Shown: in pieces, positions 1 to 10,900 of the stretch | Layout of the letters: each line of letters begins with the position of its first letter | How positions within the stretch are numbered: position 1 is the stretch's first letter | NCBI GenBank assembly: GCA_963774765.1 | Contig: CAVZGP010000013.1 | Coordinates: forward strand, 113,776 to 177,775 | Source: Sva-07 sp963774765 | GTDB taxonomy: Bacteria > Actinomycetota > Acidimicrobiia > Acidimicrobiales > Ilumatobacteraceae | DNA length: 64,000 nucleotides | Direction: 5' to 3' | The notes under the pieces: generated by a model | Told to the model about the DNA's origin: nothing | What the model saw: the letters and a program-made list of their open reading frames with translations, nothing else | The model's database searches: none | Made by a program: the position numbers and the translations under genes

Positions 1-3000
1 TAGACGACGACATCGATGTCGTCGTCGAGGCGCTGCACGTCGCTGTCGGCGCTGTACTGACCGGTCGCCACAACCAGCTGCTGGCGTTGTCCCGACGGGC
101 CCGTTGTCGTGGTGATCGACAGTGGCTTGGTCGGGAACACACCAGCGGTGAGGCTCGGTTCGGGCTGGCTCGCCGACTCGTCGAAGATCGGTGTTGCGAT
201 CACCGGGTTCGGCAGGCTCTGGTACGTCGACTCCATGTCGAGCACGATGGCGCCGCGGGCGATCTCGCCGAGCCTCGTCGTGCGGGACGGGTCGACGATC
301 GAGACGTCCTCGACGACCTTCGGCTGGATCGGCTGGCCAGGGGCCACGATGACGAGCTCATTTCCGGTGGCATCGGTGTTGGCGAAGTAGGTGCCGTCGC
401 CGGATCCGTCGTCGACCGCGTCGTTGGTCGGGTCGAGCGTGACCTGCACCGATGGTGTGCCGGTCGCATCCGGCTCGGTCACCGCGGTCGGCACCGGTGG
501 AAGGGGTTCGGTGTCGAGGCCCACGCGATAGAAGGGCAGTCCGTAGAAGGTCGATTCCTGAACAGCCTTCTCGTCGTAGACGCTGAAGGTCTGCAGGCCG
601 GCGACGAACTCGTTCTTGGCCCACGCGAGTGCCTGGCCGACCGTCGTCGATCCGTCCCCGGTGTCGAACGGCGCTGTGACCTGCGCTGCGAACAGGGCCA
701 TCAGCTGCTCGGTGTAGGCGACGGTCTTCGTGTCGCCGTAGCCGAAGCCGGTGTTGCCGATGAAGAGCGAACCCTGCTGACCGAGTGTCTGGGCCCAGTC
801 CTGATTGGTCCGGCCGATCGTGATGTCGCTGACCGAAAGACCCGAGTGACAGCCCATCGAGAAGATGAGGGACTGCGCCAGCGGATCGGTGAGGCCCAGT
901 CGGGTTCGCAGCTCGTCGCGGACGGTGGCGGCGATGAGGTTGTCGTCGAATCCGGCCACTTTGTCACCGATCGCCGGAAGCGATCGGTAGTGGTCGAAGT
1001 CCGCGTTCAATGAGACCAGCACGTTGGTCGACGCTTCGGCCAGCTTGTCGGTGGCCCGCGCAGCGGTCCACGCATCGCCGGGAGTTGTCGGATCCGGACC
1101 GAGCGCCAGGTCGTCGTCGACAGGCAGCGTGTCGGCGAGGATGCCGGCGATCTCCGCCGAGCCATCGGCGAGGAAGTCGTAACCGAGCACCGCCGCTGTG
1201 TCGATGTCGAGGGTGCCATCGAAGCTGACGTACGTGTCGAGGGCATCGACGATGTCGGCGGGGCTCTCGACCACACGACCGAGCGCCAGGTCGGTGACGT
1301 AGAGAAACCGATCGCCGAGCGAGCGGGCAGCCGACTCACCGTACGGATCGTCCGAGAGGATGCTGCTCTCCCAGGCGACCGATGTGAAGGCGTTTCGACC
1401 GTTGCGCTCGGCCTGCGTCACACCGGTCAGGTCTCCGTCGAACTCATGACGGTAGTCGTACTCGTTTGCCACGTCGGTCTCGTCGGCGAGACGCGCCATC
1501 GGAATGAGTTCGTCCGGTCCGAGGATCACCACGTGCGTCAAGTTCTCGCGGACCGCATCGATGATCGAATCGTTGATCGCCGCAACGACGGCATTGGCCG
1601 CGTCCGGGTCGCACGAGCCGCCAGCAGAGTCCCATGCGTCGTAGGCATCCTGTACCGCCGGGTAGGCGTCGACCGGCACGACGACCGGAGAGATCCCGAG
1701 GTTCGGATCAGCGTCTGCCGCAGCGACGAGTCGGTCAGCCGCTGCTCGCACGTCGACTCGGGCGTCCGCGCCGTGAAGCTGTTCGAGGCGGCGCTCGTTG
1801 ATCAGCAGGAGTGTGTCGGCTCCGCCGAGATCGGGCGCGCTGGCCACGGCGCCGCTGAAGGTCGGCAACGAGATCGGCATGCATTCGGGGCGTTCGTCGG
1901 CTTCGAGGACCTTCAGCTGCAGCGCCGCCGGCTGCACGTTGACGGCTCCATTCGCCCCGACGACCTCGATGTAGTACGTCCCTGCGTTCAGGCGGCCACT
2001 CTCGAGCCTCTCGTTCTCGGTACCGACGGAGTTCGACACGTCGATCAACCCGAGCGTCGGGTCCACTTCGTTGAGCTGCGGGAAGTCGTCGAGCGGTTCG
2101 GCGACGCCGGAGTCGGCGTCGGGATCCTTGACGGCGAACAGCGGTGCATCGGCACTCGGACGGGCGAGTGATGTACCGGGGGTCTCGTTGCGCCCCCACA
2201 GTGCGAGGTCGAGGTCGGCATCGAGATTGGACAACTCGACGATGAGCTCGTCATCCTCGGCCACGGTGATCTCGAACACGTCGATGTCCGTCGGATCAGC
2301 GATGTAGGTGAGGTACACGATGTCCTCGGCGGCCTTCGTGGTCTCGTCGACCGTCGTGAAGTCGTTCGGCTCCGTGCCCTCGACCACCGTCACGCTTGCC
2401 GCCCCGAGTACGGAGATGTCCGTACCGATCACGCGCGCCACGGCTGCGAGCGATGTGGAGCCGAGGGTGAGCGTTGGCAGCACATCGAACGTGATCGTGT
2501 AGGCCACCCCTGGTTGAGCGACGAACGACCAGGTGAGCACGCCACCGAAGCGGTCGGGTTCGATCGTGTCGGTGACCCCGTCGCCCGAGATCTGTCCCGA
2601 GCCGGTGACGTAGCCGGCCGACCGCGGAACCTGGATCTGCAGCTCGATACTGCGGGCACTGCTGGCGGTCAACGTGAACGACGCATCGAAGGTCGTGGTG
2701 CCGACGGTGCTGGATGGGAGCGCTGCCACATCGACGTCGGCGAAGTCGACACCGCCATAGGTGAGTGAGGCTGGGTCGACGAGCGCGAGCAGGAGGTCAC
2801 CCAGGGTCAGACCATCGATGGCATCGGTCAATCCGAGCGCCTCGAGCAGGTCGGCGATGTCGAGCTGACCGTCGAACACTCCCGCTTCGAGAGCCGAGAG
2901 GTCGGCCAGCGTGAGCTGGCCCAGTTGTTCCGGGGTGAGGTCTCCGAGGGTCAACAGACCCAGGTCGACCGTCACGTTCAGCGCTCGCTGGAGCTCGTCG

Positions 3001-4118
3001 ACAGTCACGAATCGGAGTACGGGCTCGATATCGGCGAGCGTGATCGGGTGATCGCCGTCGAGGATGTCACCGAGGGTGACATCGCCGAGCCGTTCCAGAT
3101 CCCCGAGGAGGAGATTCAGCGACGCGATTGCATCGAGCAGCTCCTGTTCCAGACCGGCCACGGGCTCGCCTGTCGCTGGATCGATGATCGCTTCGACCAG
3201 GTCGGCAAAGGAGCCCACCGTGAGGCCGTTCAGCAAGGTACCGAGCTCCACTGCGTCGAGTTCCACCATGCCGCTCGGCAGGTCACCGAGGGTGAGGCCG
3301 TCGAGCGTCAGGAGATCCTCGAGGGTGAGGCCCGCCGCCTCAAAGGCAGCGAGAAGGTCGGCAGCATCCACTCCATCGAGTGCGGCGGCGAGGTCGGCGA
3401 GGTCGATGCTCTCGGTCGCGGCCTGGATCTGCTCGAGCGTGACGTCCTGCGAGATCGCTCCGCGAAGAAGCGCGTCGCCAAGGGTTCCCCTGTCGCAGTC
3501 GACTGCAGCGCAGTCGAGCAGCACTCGATCGACGGCACGCAGCGGAACCGCACGCAAGGGTGATCCGAGGACATCGACGGCCCGCAACGGCGTATCGGCG
3601 AGCAGCGTGCCCGCGAGGTCGACAGCTCGCAATGGAACCGCCCGCAACGGAACTGCGCGCAGCGGGACTGCCCGCAACGGAACCGCATGCAACGGGATCG
3701 CTCCAGGCGCCACGGCACGCAACGGGATCGTTCCGAGCGAGGTGCCCTGCAGGTCGACCGCACGCAACGGAACCGCCCGAAGCGGCGTTCCGTTCACGGG
3801 GATCGATCCGATTGCGGTGTCCTGGACCGAGAGCCCTCCGAGTGGCACCGCACGCAACGGAACCGCACGCAACGGCACGGCACGCAACGGGATCGTTCCG
3901 ATCGTGGCGTCCTGGAGTACCGCACGCAGCGGCACTGCCCGCAATGGAACCGCACGCAACGGTACGCCGCGGATGCTCAGGTCGCCGACCGTCGTCACGT
4001 CGAGGTCCACGCCATTGTCGCAATCGAAGCCATCGCCGACATCGGCGAGCACCGCACACCAGTCGAAGTCCTCATTGCCCTCGAGGGGAACTGCTCGTAG
4101 CGGGACATCCGCGAGCAT
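1..4118 (-). CDS. Giant exported protein, C-terminal part: PLRAV repeats, LTLGDL repeats, PPC-like and gingipain-like (C25) regions; partial
   Basis: This is the continuation, in the same frame, of the gene at 4185-11060. The frame stays open from the stop at 4185 to the left edge, so the C-terminus is outside the window. The first in-frame ATG is at 4118, but this is probably not a true start (see the frameshift finding). In order: more PLRAV pentapeptides (to about 3540), a helical Leu-rich stretch with recurring LTLGDL (about 3400-2780), a beta-rich part resembling bacterial pre-peptidase domains (about 2400-1950), then a region like peptidase C25. The last has DTLLLINERRLEQL near 1800, HVVILGPDELIPMARLAD near 1500, YVTDLALGRVVESP near 1280, and candidate catalytic His (NADFDHY) and Cys (FSMGCHSG, near 860) about 47 residues apart. 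The C25 call rests on motifs only. Confidence 0.72.
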   Translation of the reverse strand, partial: MLADVPLRAVPLEGNEDFDWCAVLADVGDGFDCDNGVDLDVTTVGDLSIRGVPLRAVPLRAVPLRAVLQDATIGTIPLRAVPLRAVPLRAVPLGGLSVQDTAIGSIPVNGTPLRAVPLRAVDLQGTSLGTIPLRAVAPGAIPLHAVPLRAVPLRAVPLRAVPLRAVDLAGTLLADTPLRAVDVLGSPLRAVPLRAVDRVLLDCAAVDCDRGTLGDALLRGAISQDVTLEQIQAATESIDLADLAAALDGVDAADLLAAFEAAGLTLEDLLTLDGLTLGDLPSGMVELDAVELGTLLNGLTVGSFADLVEAIIDPATGEPVAGLEQELLDAIASLNLLLGDLERLGDVTLGDILDGDHPITLADIEPVLRFVTVDELQRALNVTVDLGLLTLGDLTPEQLGQLTLADLSALEAGVFDGQLDIADLLEALGLTDAIDGLTLGDLLLALVDPASLTYGGVDFADVDVAALPSSTVGTTTFDASFTLTASSARSIELQIQVPRSAGYVTGSGQISGDGVTDTIEPDRFGGVLTWSFVAQPGVAYTITFDVLPTLTLGSTSLAAVARVIGTDISVLGAASVTVVEGTEPNDFTTVDETTKAAEDIVYLTYIADPTDIDVFEITVAEDDELIVELSNLDADLDLALWGRNETPGTSLARPSADAPLFAVKDPDADSGVAEPLDDFPQLNEVDPTLGLIDVSNSVGTENERLESGRLNAGTYYIEVVGANGAVNVQPAALQLKVLEADERPECMPISLPTFSGAVASAPDLGGADTLLLINERRLEQLHGADARVDVRAAADRLVAAADADPNLGISPVVVPVDAYPAVQDAYDAWDSAGGSCDPDAANAVVAAINDSIIDAVRENLTHVVILGPDELIPMARLADETDVANEYDYRHEFDGDLTGVTQAERNGRNAFTSVAWESSILSDDPYGESAARSLGDRFLYVTDLALGRVVESPADIVDALDTYVSFDGTLDIDTAAVLGYDFLADGSAEIAGILADTLPVDDDLALGPDPTTPGDAWTAARATDKLAEASTNVLVSLNADFDHYRSLPAIGDKVAGFDDNLIAATVRDELRTRLGLTDPLAQSLIFSMGCHSGLSVSDITIGRTNQDWAQTLGQQGSLFIGNTGFGYGDTKTVAYTEQLMALFAAQVTAPFDTGDGSTTVGQALAWAKNEFVAGLQTFSVYDEKAVQESTFYGLPFYRVGLDTEPLPPVPTAVTEPDATGTPSVQVTLDPTNDAVDDGSGDGTYFANTDATGNELVIVAPGQPIQPKVVEDVSIVDPSRTTRLGEIARGAIVLDMESTYQSLPNPVIATPIFDESASQPEPSLTAGVFPTKPLSITTTTGPSGQRQQLVVATGQYSADSDVQRLDDDIDVVV

Positions 4119-4985
4119 TACGGCGGTGAGCGGCACCGCGCAGACGGCGCGCCTTCGACCTGGATGGCCGAGACGGGTGTTCCATCAGCGTCGACGGCGC
4201 GCGAGCGGGGCCGCGTCGAGTGTGATCGATGTGTTGACAGCTCGGAGCGGACTCGAGTTGATCTCGACAGCACGCAACGGCGTTGCGTTCGGTCCGATCT
4301 GTTCGAGGTCGATCGCCGATACCGGGACGGCGCGCAGCGGTACTGCTCGCAGTGGCACGGCGCGCAACGGCGACGCTTCGAGGTCCACAGCACGAAGCGG
4401 CACCGCCCGAAGGGGAATTGCCCCGACCGGGCTGGCGCCGAGAGCGATGTCTTCGAGAAGCACGGCGCGCAACGGCGACTGTGCCACGTCGACCGCGCGC
4501 AACGGCACCGCCCGCAGGGGCGCTGCCGCGATCGAGGCTCCGCGCAGAGTTGCTTCGAGCAGCGAGAGATCATCGAGTGCCTCCTCGCATCCACCCGTGG
4601 GGTATTCGGCGAGGAGCTCGGCGCCGAGATACTCACACCACGGATCCGGCTCGCCGGGTCCGACTGCACGCAAGGGCACCGCGCGAAGCGGTGTCGACCC
4701 GAGCGCGATGGCTGCGAGCGACACCGCTCGCAAGGGAGTCCCGTCGACGTCAACGGCACGCAGTGGCGTCGCCGCGAGAGCGCCTGCGGGGGTCTGCGAA
4801 TCGAGCGGGTCGCCCTCCGCCAACACCTGGCCGAAGGTGAGGCTGCTCAGCGGTTCGCGCCGCAACGCCTCCGACAATCCGATGATCCGATCCCATCCGC
4901 CGTCGATGTCGATGTTGATGAGTGGGATCGCCGACAGGACGTCGGACTCGAGCACCACCGCTCGAAGAGGGGTGGCGCCGAGCTG
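3540..4985 (-). repeat. 15-bp coding repeat specifying PLRAV pentapeptides
   Basis: On the minus strand a 15-base unit close to CCGTTGCGTGCGGTT is repeated dozens of times, often as direct tandems and otherwise interspersed with less regular pentads such as VDLEA, VPVSA and IDLEQ. Read as [V/S/T]-[P/D]-L-x-A, the unit fits the pentapeptide-repeat frame (small residue, any, Leu centre, any, small), but with Pro where Asp/Asn is usual and Ala where Gly is usual. A four-sided beta-helix is the expected fold for this family; for this variant it is an inference. Confidence 0.8.
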
Positions 4986-7900
4986 GATCGAGGCGAGCGA
5001 GGTGTCCTCGGGGCCGATCGCCGTGATCGGCGAGCCGGCGATGTTCGACGACGTGCCGCCCGACTTCGCGACCGCATTGCGGTCCAGTGTGTTGACGGCG
5101 ATACCGGACGGCGCGACGGCGAGGCTGGCCGGCGCACCCGCGCCCAGGCCGAGCTCGAAGTCAAGTTCGATCGGCACTTCCGGTCCGCGAACCGACACCA
5201 CGCCCGTCGACGTCGACATCGTCAGGGGATCGATCTCCACCGCACTGAACGCCCCGCCGACGCAACTTCCGGTCGTGCAGCCGATCAACGGATAGGTGTC
5301 GCTGGACGTCGGCGCGTACCCGTCGGCGATGACCCGCAGGGTGCCGTCAGCGGTCAGCGTGCCCGTCGGCAGAACGATCCGGCCGTAATTGGCGGCACTG
5401 CTCGACGGGCCAGCGATGCCGAAGTCGAGCACAGAGGTGGCGCTGAGCGCGAGATCGCCGGCGACCGACAACGAGGCACCGGCGGCGACCTGGATCGTGC
5501 CATTGGCAACGAACGAACCGCCCGGTGCACCGCTGCGAATGTCGAGCGTGCCGGCGGTGACCACCAGTTCACCGCGGCTGTCGCTGCTCGCTCCGTACCA
5601 GAGTTCGACGTCGAGGTCGGGTCCGAAGGTCACCGTTCCGGCATCGGCCTTCACGACTCGGGCGGCAATGAGCACGCTGCCACTTCCGCTCAACGACGCC
5701 CCGTCATCGAGTTCGATCACCGGACTCGACTTGATGAAGATGCCTCCGCCGTAGGCGAGTACCTGTTCGACAGTCTCGAAGTCACCGTCGACCTGCAGGT
5801 TGGCGCTCAGCGCCAAGGTGGTCGTGCGGGGGACGCACTCATCCGCCGGGAACGGGTCCGGCAGGACGGTCACGACACCGTCGACCGTGCAGTCGATCGA
5901 TCCACCCACGACCAGTCGGCCGGTCGACGCGATCAGCGAGTCGTCGAGGATCTCGAAGCGCACACCCGGGCTCGAAGGGGTCTCCAACACGGACAATGAG
6001 CCGGCGACATTCACGGAGCCGACCGACACGCTGCCGGGCCCCTTGATCTGGACGTACTTGCCGGCGGGGATGACCGCCGCATCGGTCGGGCCAGGAACGA
6101 CACCGAAGCTCCAGGCGAGCGGGTTTGCCCAGTTTCCGGGGGCGATGCTCGGCGCGGGGCCGGAGTAGGTGTTGACCGTTGACACGAGAGGGTCGATGTC
6201 GTAGGTGTACACGGCCCCAGCGGCCGGACCGACGTTGTTGGTGTCCTGCGGGGCGCCGACGAACACCGCCATTCCCGACACGGCGACGGCATCGCCGAAC
6301 CGTTCACCGTTGAACCCGTCGGGAGCGCGCAAGATGTCTGTTTCGACCCACCCGGCGCCGTCGTTCTGGAAGACGTAGGCAACCCCGTCACGGAACGGGA
6401 AGTTGAATTTCTGTGCCGCTCCCGCGCCCACGACGATCACGTCGCCGTCGATGTCGACGTCGGTCCCGAACGTGTCGCTGGTACCTGCGTCCGAGGCACG
6501 GAGCTTCACGGGAGATCCGAACGACGCGTTGCCGGTGCGTTCGTACACCCACGCAGCGCCGGCATGCAGATCCGGGGTCGCGTTGAGCGGTTCGCCGACC
6601 ACGAGCCGATCGGCGCTCAACGCCAGGCTGTCACCGAAGTGGTCGTCGGCGTCCGGGCTGGTCAGCACGTCGCCGGGTGTCGCGGCCAGCGAACTGCCAA
6701 CCTCGGAGATCGCGTACGTGTACACCGCACCGCCGCTGGTGAACGGGTCGGCCACGGCAGCGACTGCACTGCCGCCGCCGAGGTCGACGACGGAGACCTG
6801 CTGGCCGAGCGATGGGTTCGGAAGCACCGGCAGGACGACCTCGGTCGCCGAACCGTCGAGCGTGAACACCGTGGCGGTGTCGTCGACCGATTGCCGGGCG
6901 GTGATCAGGAAGTTGCCGTCGATGTCGACCGAGGTGCCGCCGAGGATGGTGTCGGGCGCGCCGCCGGGCGCAGCGAACTGCTCCGACGGGTCGTTGCGAG
7001 ACCACAGGACGCCGTCAGCCGCCAGGTAGTTGCCGCCGATCGCCACGCTCGCTCCGGGATTGCCACCCATCGATTCGCGGAACTCCCAGGCGCCGAGCAC
7101 ACGTTCGAACACTGCGATGCCGCCGGTGGGTGCGCCGACCACTGCCCAGTCACCGTCGATGTCGACCGCGTAGCCGAACCGTGGGAACGCTCCGTCGGGA
7201 CTCGGGATCTTGTTCTCGATCAACTGCACGTTCACGGACGGCCGCTCGATCACGACGTCGAGTCCGCTGAGGTCGAGGTCGTCGAACTCGATGCTCCCGA
7301 CCCCCGGCCCGTAGACGCACTCACTCGCGCAGGTGATGACGCGGTAGGCGTCGCTCGCCGTGACGCCGTATCCGTCGATCGTTGCGGTCAGCCCGACCGT
7401 TCCCGAACCGGGGTTCGGGGCCGCGGCATCGAACCCGAGAAGACCGCCGACCTGGATCTGGCCGAAGTTGGCCGGGTCGCTCGACGCTCCCGTGATACGC
7501 GTGACGAAACGCGAGCCCGGACCGACCGTCAAGTCGCCGGCGAAGGCGAGCGTGGTACCCGCAGCCACCCGGAACGTGCCCGAGGACTCGACGAGCGGAC
7601 CGAGGATCTCGACACGACCCTGCTGAACGTTGACCTCGCTGTAGAAGCGTGATGTCCAGTCGATGCCCGACCCGATCGTCAGTGTTCCGGAGCCCTGCTT
7701 GCGGAGTTCGCCATCGTTGACGATGCTGCCTGAGCCGGTGATCGAGGTGGGCCCATCGACGATCACCGGTCCGACGTTGTTGATCTGACCGTCGAGCGTG
7801 ACGGTCGACGGCAACGTCAGCGAATCGCCTGGATCGCCCTGCACGTCGATGCCCCCCAACGCACCGATCTTGAGCTCATCGGTGACGGCGAACGGTGCGC

Positions 7901-10900
7901 GCACGCGGACGTTGCCCTCGATGCCGAGGTAGGCAACCGACGTGGCGTCGTTGATCTGCGGGTAGCTCCCGAACGGCACGATCACCGAATCGCCCGGGCC
8001 TGGAACCGCTCCGATGTCCCAGTTGATCGGGTTCTCCCATGGCGCGAATCCGGTGGAGTTGACGAAGGTCGCCGTCGTGGCCACGCGGTAGGTCCGCACC
8101 GCACCGGACGCGCTGAATTCACCCTGCACTCCGCCGTCGCCCGGGGCGCCGACGGCCAGCGTCGGGCCTGCCAGCGCCAGGGCACGACCGATCCGGTCGC
8201 CCGGCTGGCGATCGGACGGTTCGATCAGGTAGGCGGGACCAGCGGAGAGGACATCATCGACGAACTCGAATACGGCGACGCCGCCGCCATCACCCGGACG
8301 ACCGACTGCGATGGTCTCGCCGTCGATCTCGATGTAGGCATTCGCGGGCAGTCCGTCTTCGAACCCAGTCGAAGATGCGACGCTGCGCGACACCTCGGAG
8401 GCCCACTCGACACCGAAACCGAAGTCGCGATACTCATACAAGGCGAACCCCATGGTGGCGGTCGGTCCTGACGTGCCATAGCGGCCGATGACTGCACGGT
8501 TCCCATCGACAGAGACCGAGGTGCCCCAGCGGGTTCCTTCGGGGAGACCGGACTGGCCGCGCCGTGCGGTGACGGCGCCCGCGGCGTCGAGCGTCAACAG
8601 GAAACTCCCACCGCCGTCGGGGCCACCCGTCCCGGCCTGGCCCGGAGCGCCGACGGCCGCCCAGTAGCCGGGCGCGTCGGGACGAGGCGTGACATCAACC
8701 GCGAAACCGAATTCGTCGCCGGCCACACGCGGCATCCCGAGAGGCGTGATGTTCGTGACCGCGCCCGATGTGACGTCCGCTCGGTAGAGGTCCCCACCCA
8801 GCACCGTCCCCGGTGCTCCGATGATCAGGTCATCGCCGTCCAACCACGCAACATCGATGCCGAATCGATCACCCGACACCTGATCGGCAAGCGGCGCCTC
8901 CAATTCGTGCAGCAGGACGTAGGCAGGGCCCTGACGTTCGAAGACCCAGACACGCCCAGCTTCGTCGGACCCGCCGTACGCATCACTTTCGCCGACGGCA
9001 ACCAGATCGCCGTTCAGTGCAACCGAGTCACCGAATCCGCCGTCGCCCTGGGGAGCCGGCGACGGGATCGTCGCTGTCAGCAACCACGGTGAGTCGGCAT
9101 CCGTGCGTTCGAAGACCTGGACGACACCGGCGTCCTCCGCGCCGACATCGGCGCCGGGCGACGCGACGACCATCCGGTTGCCGTCGACGTCGAGCGCCTG
9201 TCCGAACCGGTCACCCGGATTGCTCGGCGCGAGCCGCTCGGGCTGATCGACGAACGCGACGTCGGAGAAGTTCGACGTGTTGCCGGCCGCATCGGTCGCC
9301 GTTGCGACGATCGGATAGCCGGGTGTCGCCGCCAGTGCCTGTGCATTGCCGAGGTCCGCGGTGATGATCCCCGGTGCAACGAACTGCTGCGTCCCGATCC
9401 GTTCGTATCCTTCCCCGCTCCCGGCGGTGTCGGCGTTGTAGAAGTCCACGGTGATCGGGTACGTGCTGGCGGCCGGATCCGAGTCGATCGACGCCTCGAT
9501 CAGCAGGTTCTCCGAGTCGTCGACGCCGACACGTCGGATGACCGGAAAGTTCTGGGCCCGGTTCGCGCCACCGTCGAAGTCGCCCGCATCATTGACCTCG
9601 GCACCCTCGACGAAGATTCCACCACCGAGGTTGTCGCGCATCATGTTTCCGACGACACGGTTTTCATCGCCCGAGAACACCACGACGCCGTCGTTGTTGT
9701 GCGCAATGAGGTTGGCATCGTCCGGGTTCGACCCGCCGATCATGTTGCCGGACGAACTGTTGCGCAACACGATGCCGCCGTAGCCGCCGACCGTCGGGTC
9801 GACGCCTGCCGCGTTGTTTCCGAGCTCCTCGAAGCCGTTGGCGCCGACCCCGACGTAGTTGCCGCGGACGACGTTGTCGTCGGTCTGGTTCCAGAGGCTG
9901 ATGCCTTCGGAGTCGTTGCCCGAGATCACATTGCGGCCGCCGGGCGTGCCGTTGCCGATGATCGTGCGGAAGGTCCGAGTCGCCGGCGACGACCCGGAGG
10001 TCCCCACGTCGACGCCCACCGCATTCGGGATCGCGGCCGCGCCGGTCGCGTCGGTGCCGATCAGGTTGCCGAGCACCCGCGTGTCGTCGGCGAAGTCGAC
10101 CCGAACGCCGATGACGTTGCCGGAGATGAGGTTGCCCGCGCCCGCAACATCACCACCGATGAAGTTGTCGTTGAGCCGCGCTCCACCCGTCGCCGACATG
10201 ACCACACCGAAGTTGTTGCCGAGCGCAGCAGTGCCGTCGCGATTCGTTCCGATGTAGTTGCCGACCACCTGGTTGTCGTCGGCGTCATCGGTGAGGAGAA
10301 CGCCGAAGTTGGTGTTGCCCGAGATCAGGTTGCGCGAGCCGGGATCGGTTCCGCCGATCGTCACCCCGTCGACGCCGGGCACGATGACGCCGTGGAAGTT
10401 CGGCTGCGACACGGTGCCGGCGGCATCGGTGCCGATGAAGTTGCCGACCACGTTCGAGCCCGGACCAGCGACGATGCCGGCGCCGGCCGAGAATCCGTCG
10501 GAGAAGCCGTTGACGACGAGACCGCTCACCGACGAGTTCGTCGACGTCGACAGGTCGAGTCCGCCGACTCCGCCGACCGATGCTCCAGACAGCACGATGC
10601 GAAGGTCGGCGTCGTTGCCGACCGCCAGCACGTTCGGCTGCGAGCCGGGCTGGGTGTAGCCATCGATGGTGACCGTCTCCGTGACCGCGGGCAAAGGAGA
10701 GGTCGGAGTGATCGTGTGCGGCCCAGCGCCGACGATCGCGAACCCGATCGTGTCGACATCCGACGTCGTATTCGCCTCCTCGATCGCGGCCCGCAACGTG
10801 CAGCCGCCATCCGTGGCCACACAGGCGCCATCACCCGGAGCCGTGTCGGAGGTGTCCGACGTGCTGGTGACCATGTAGGGGCCGGCGGCAACGACGGGCA

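Noticed and set aside
3064..5999. Long plus-strand open frames opposite the giant gene
   Set aside because: They are antisense to clear repeats and beta-helix motifs; their Arg/Thr/Ser-rich translations are typical shadows of GC-rich coding DNA.
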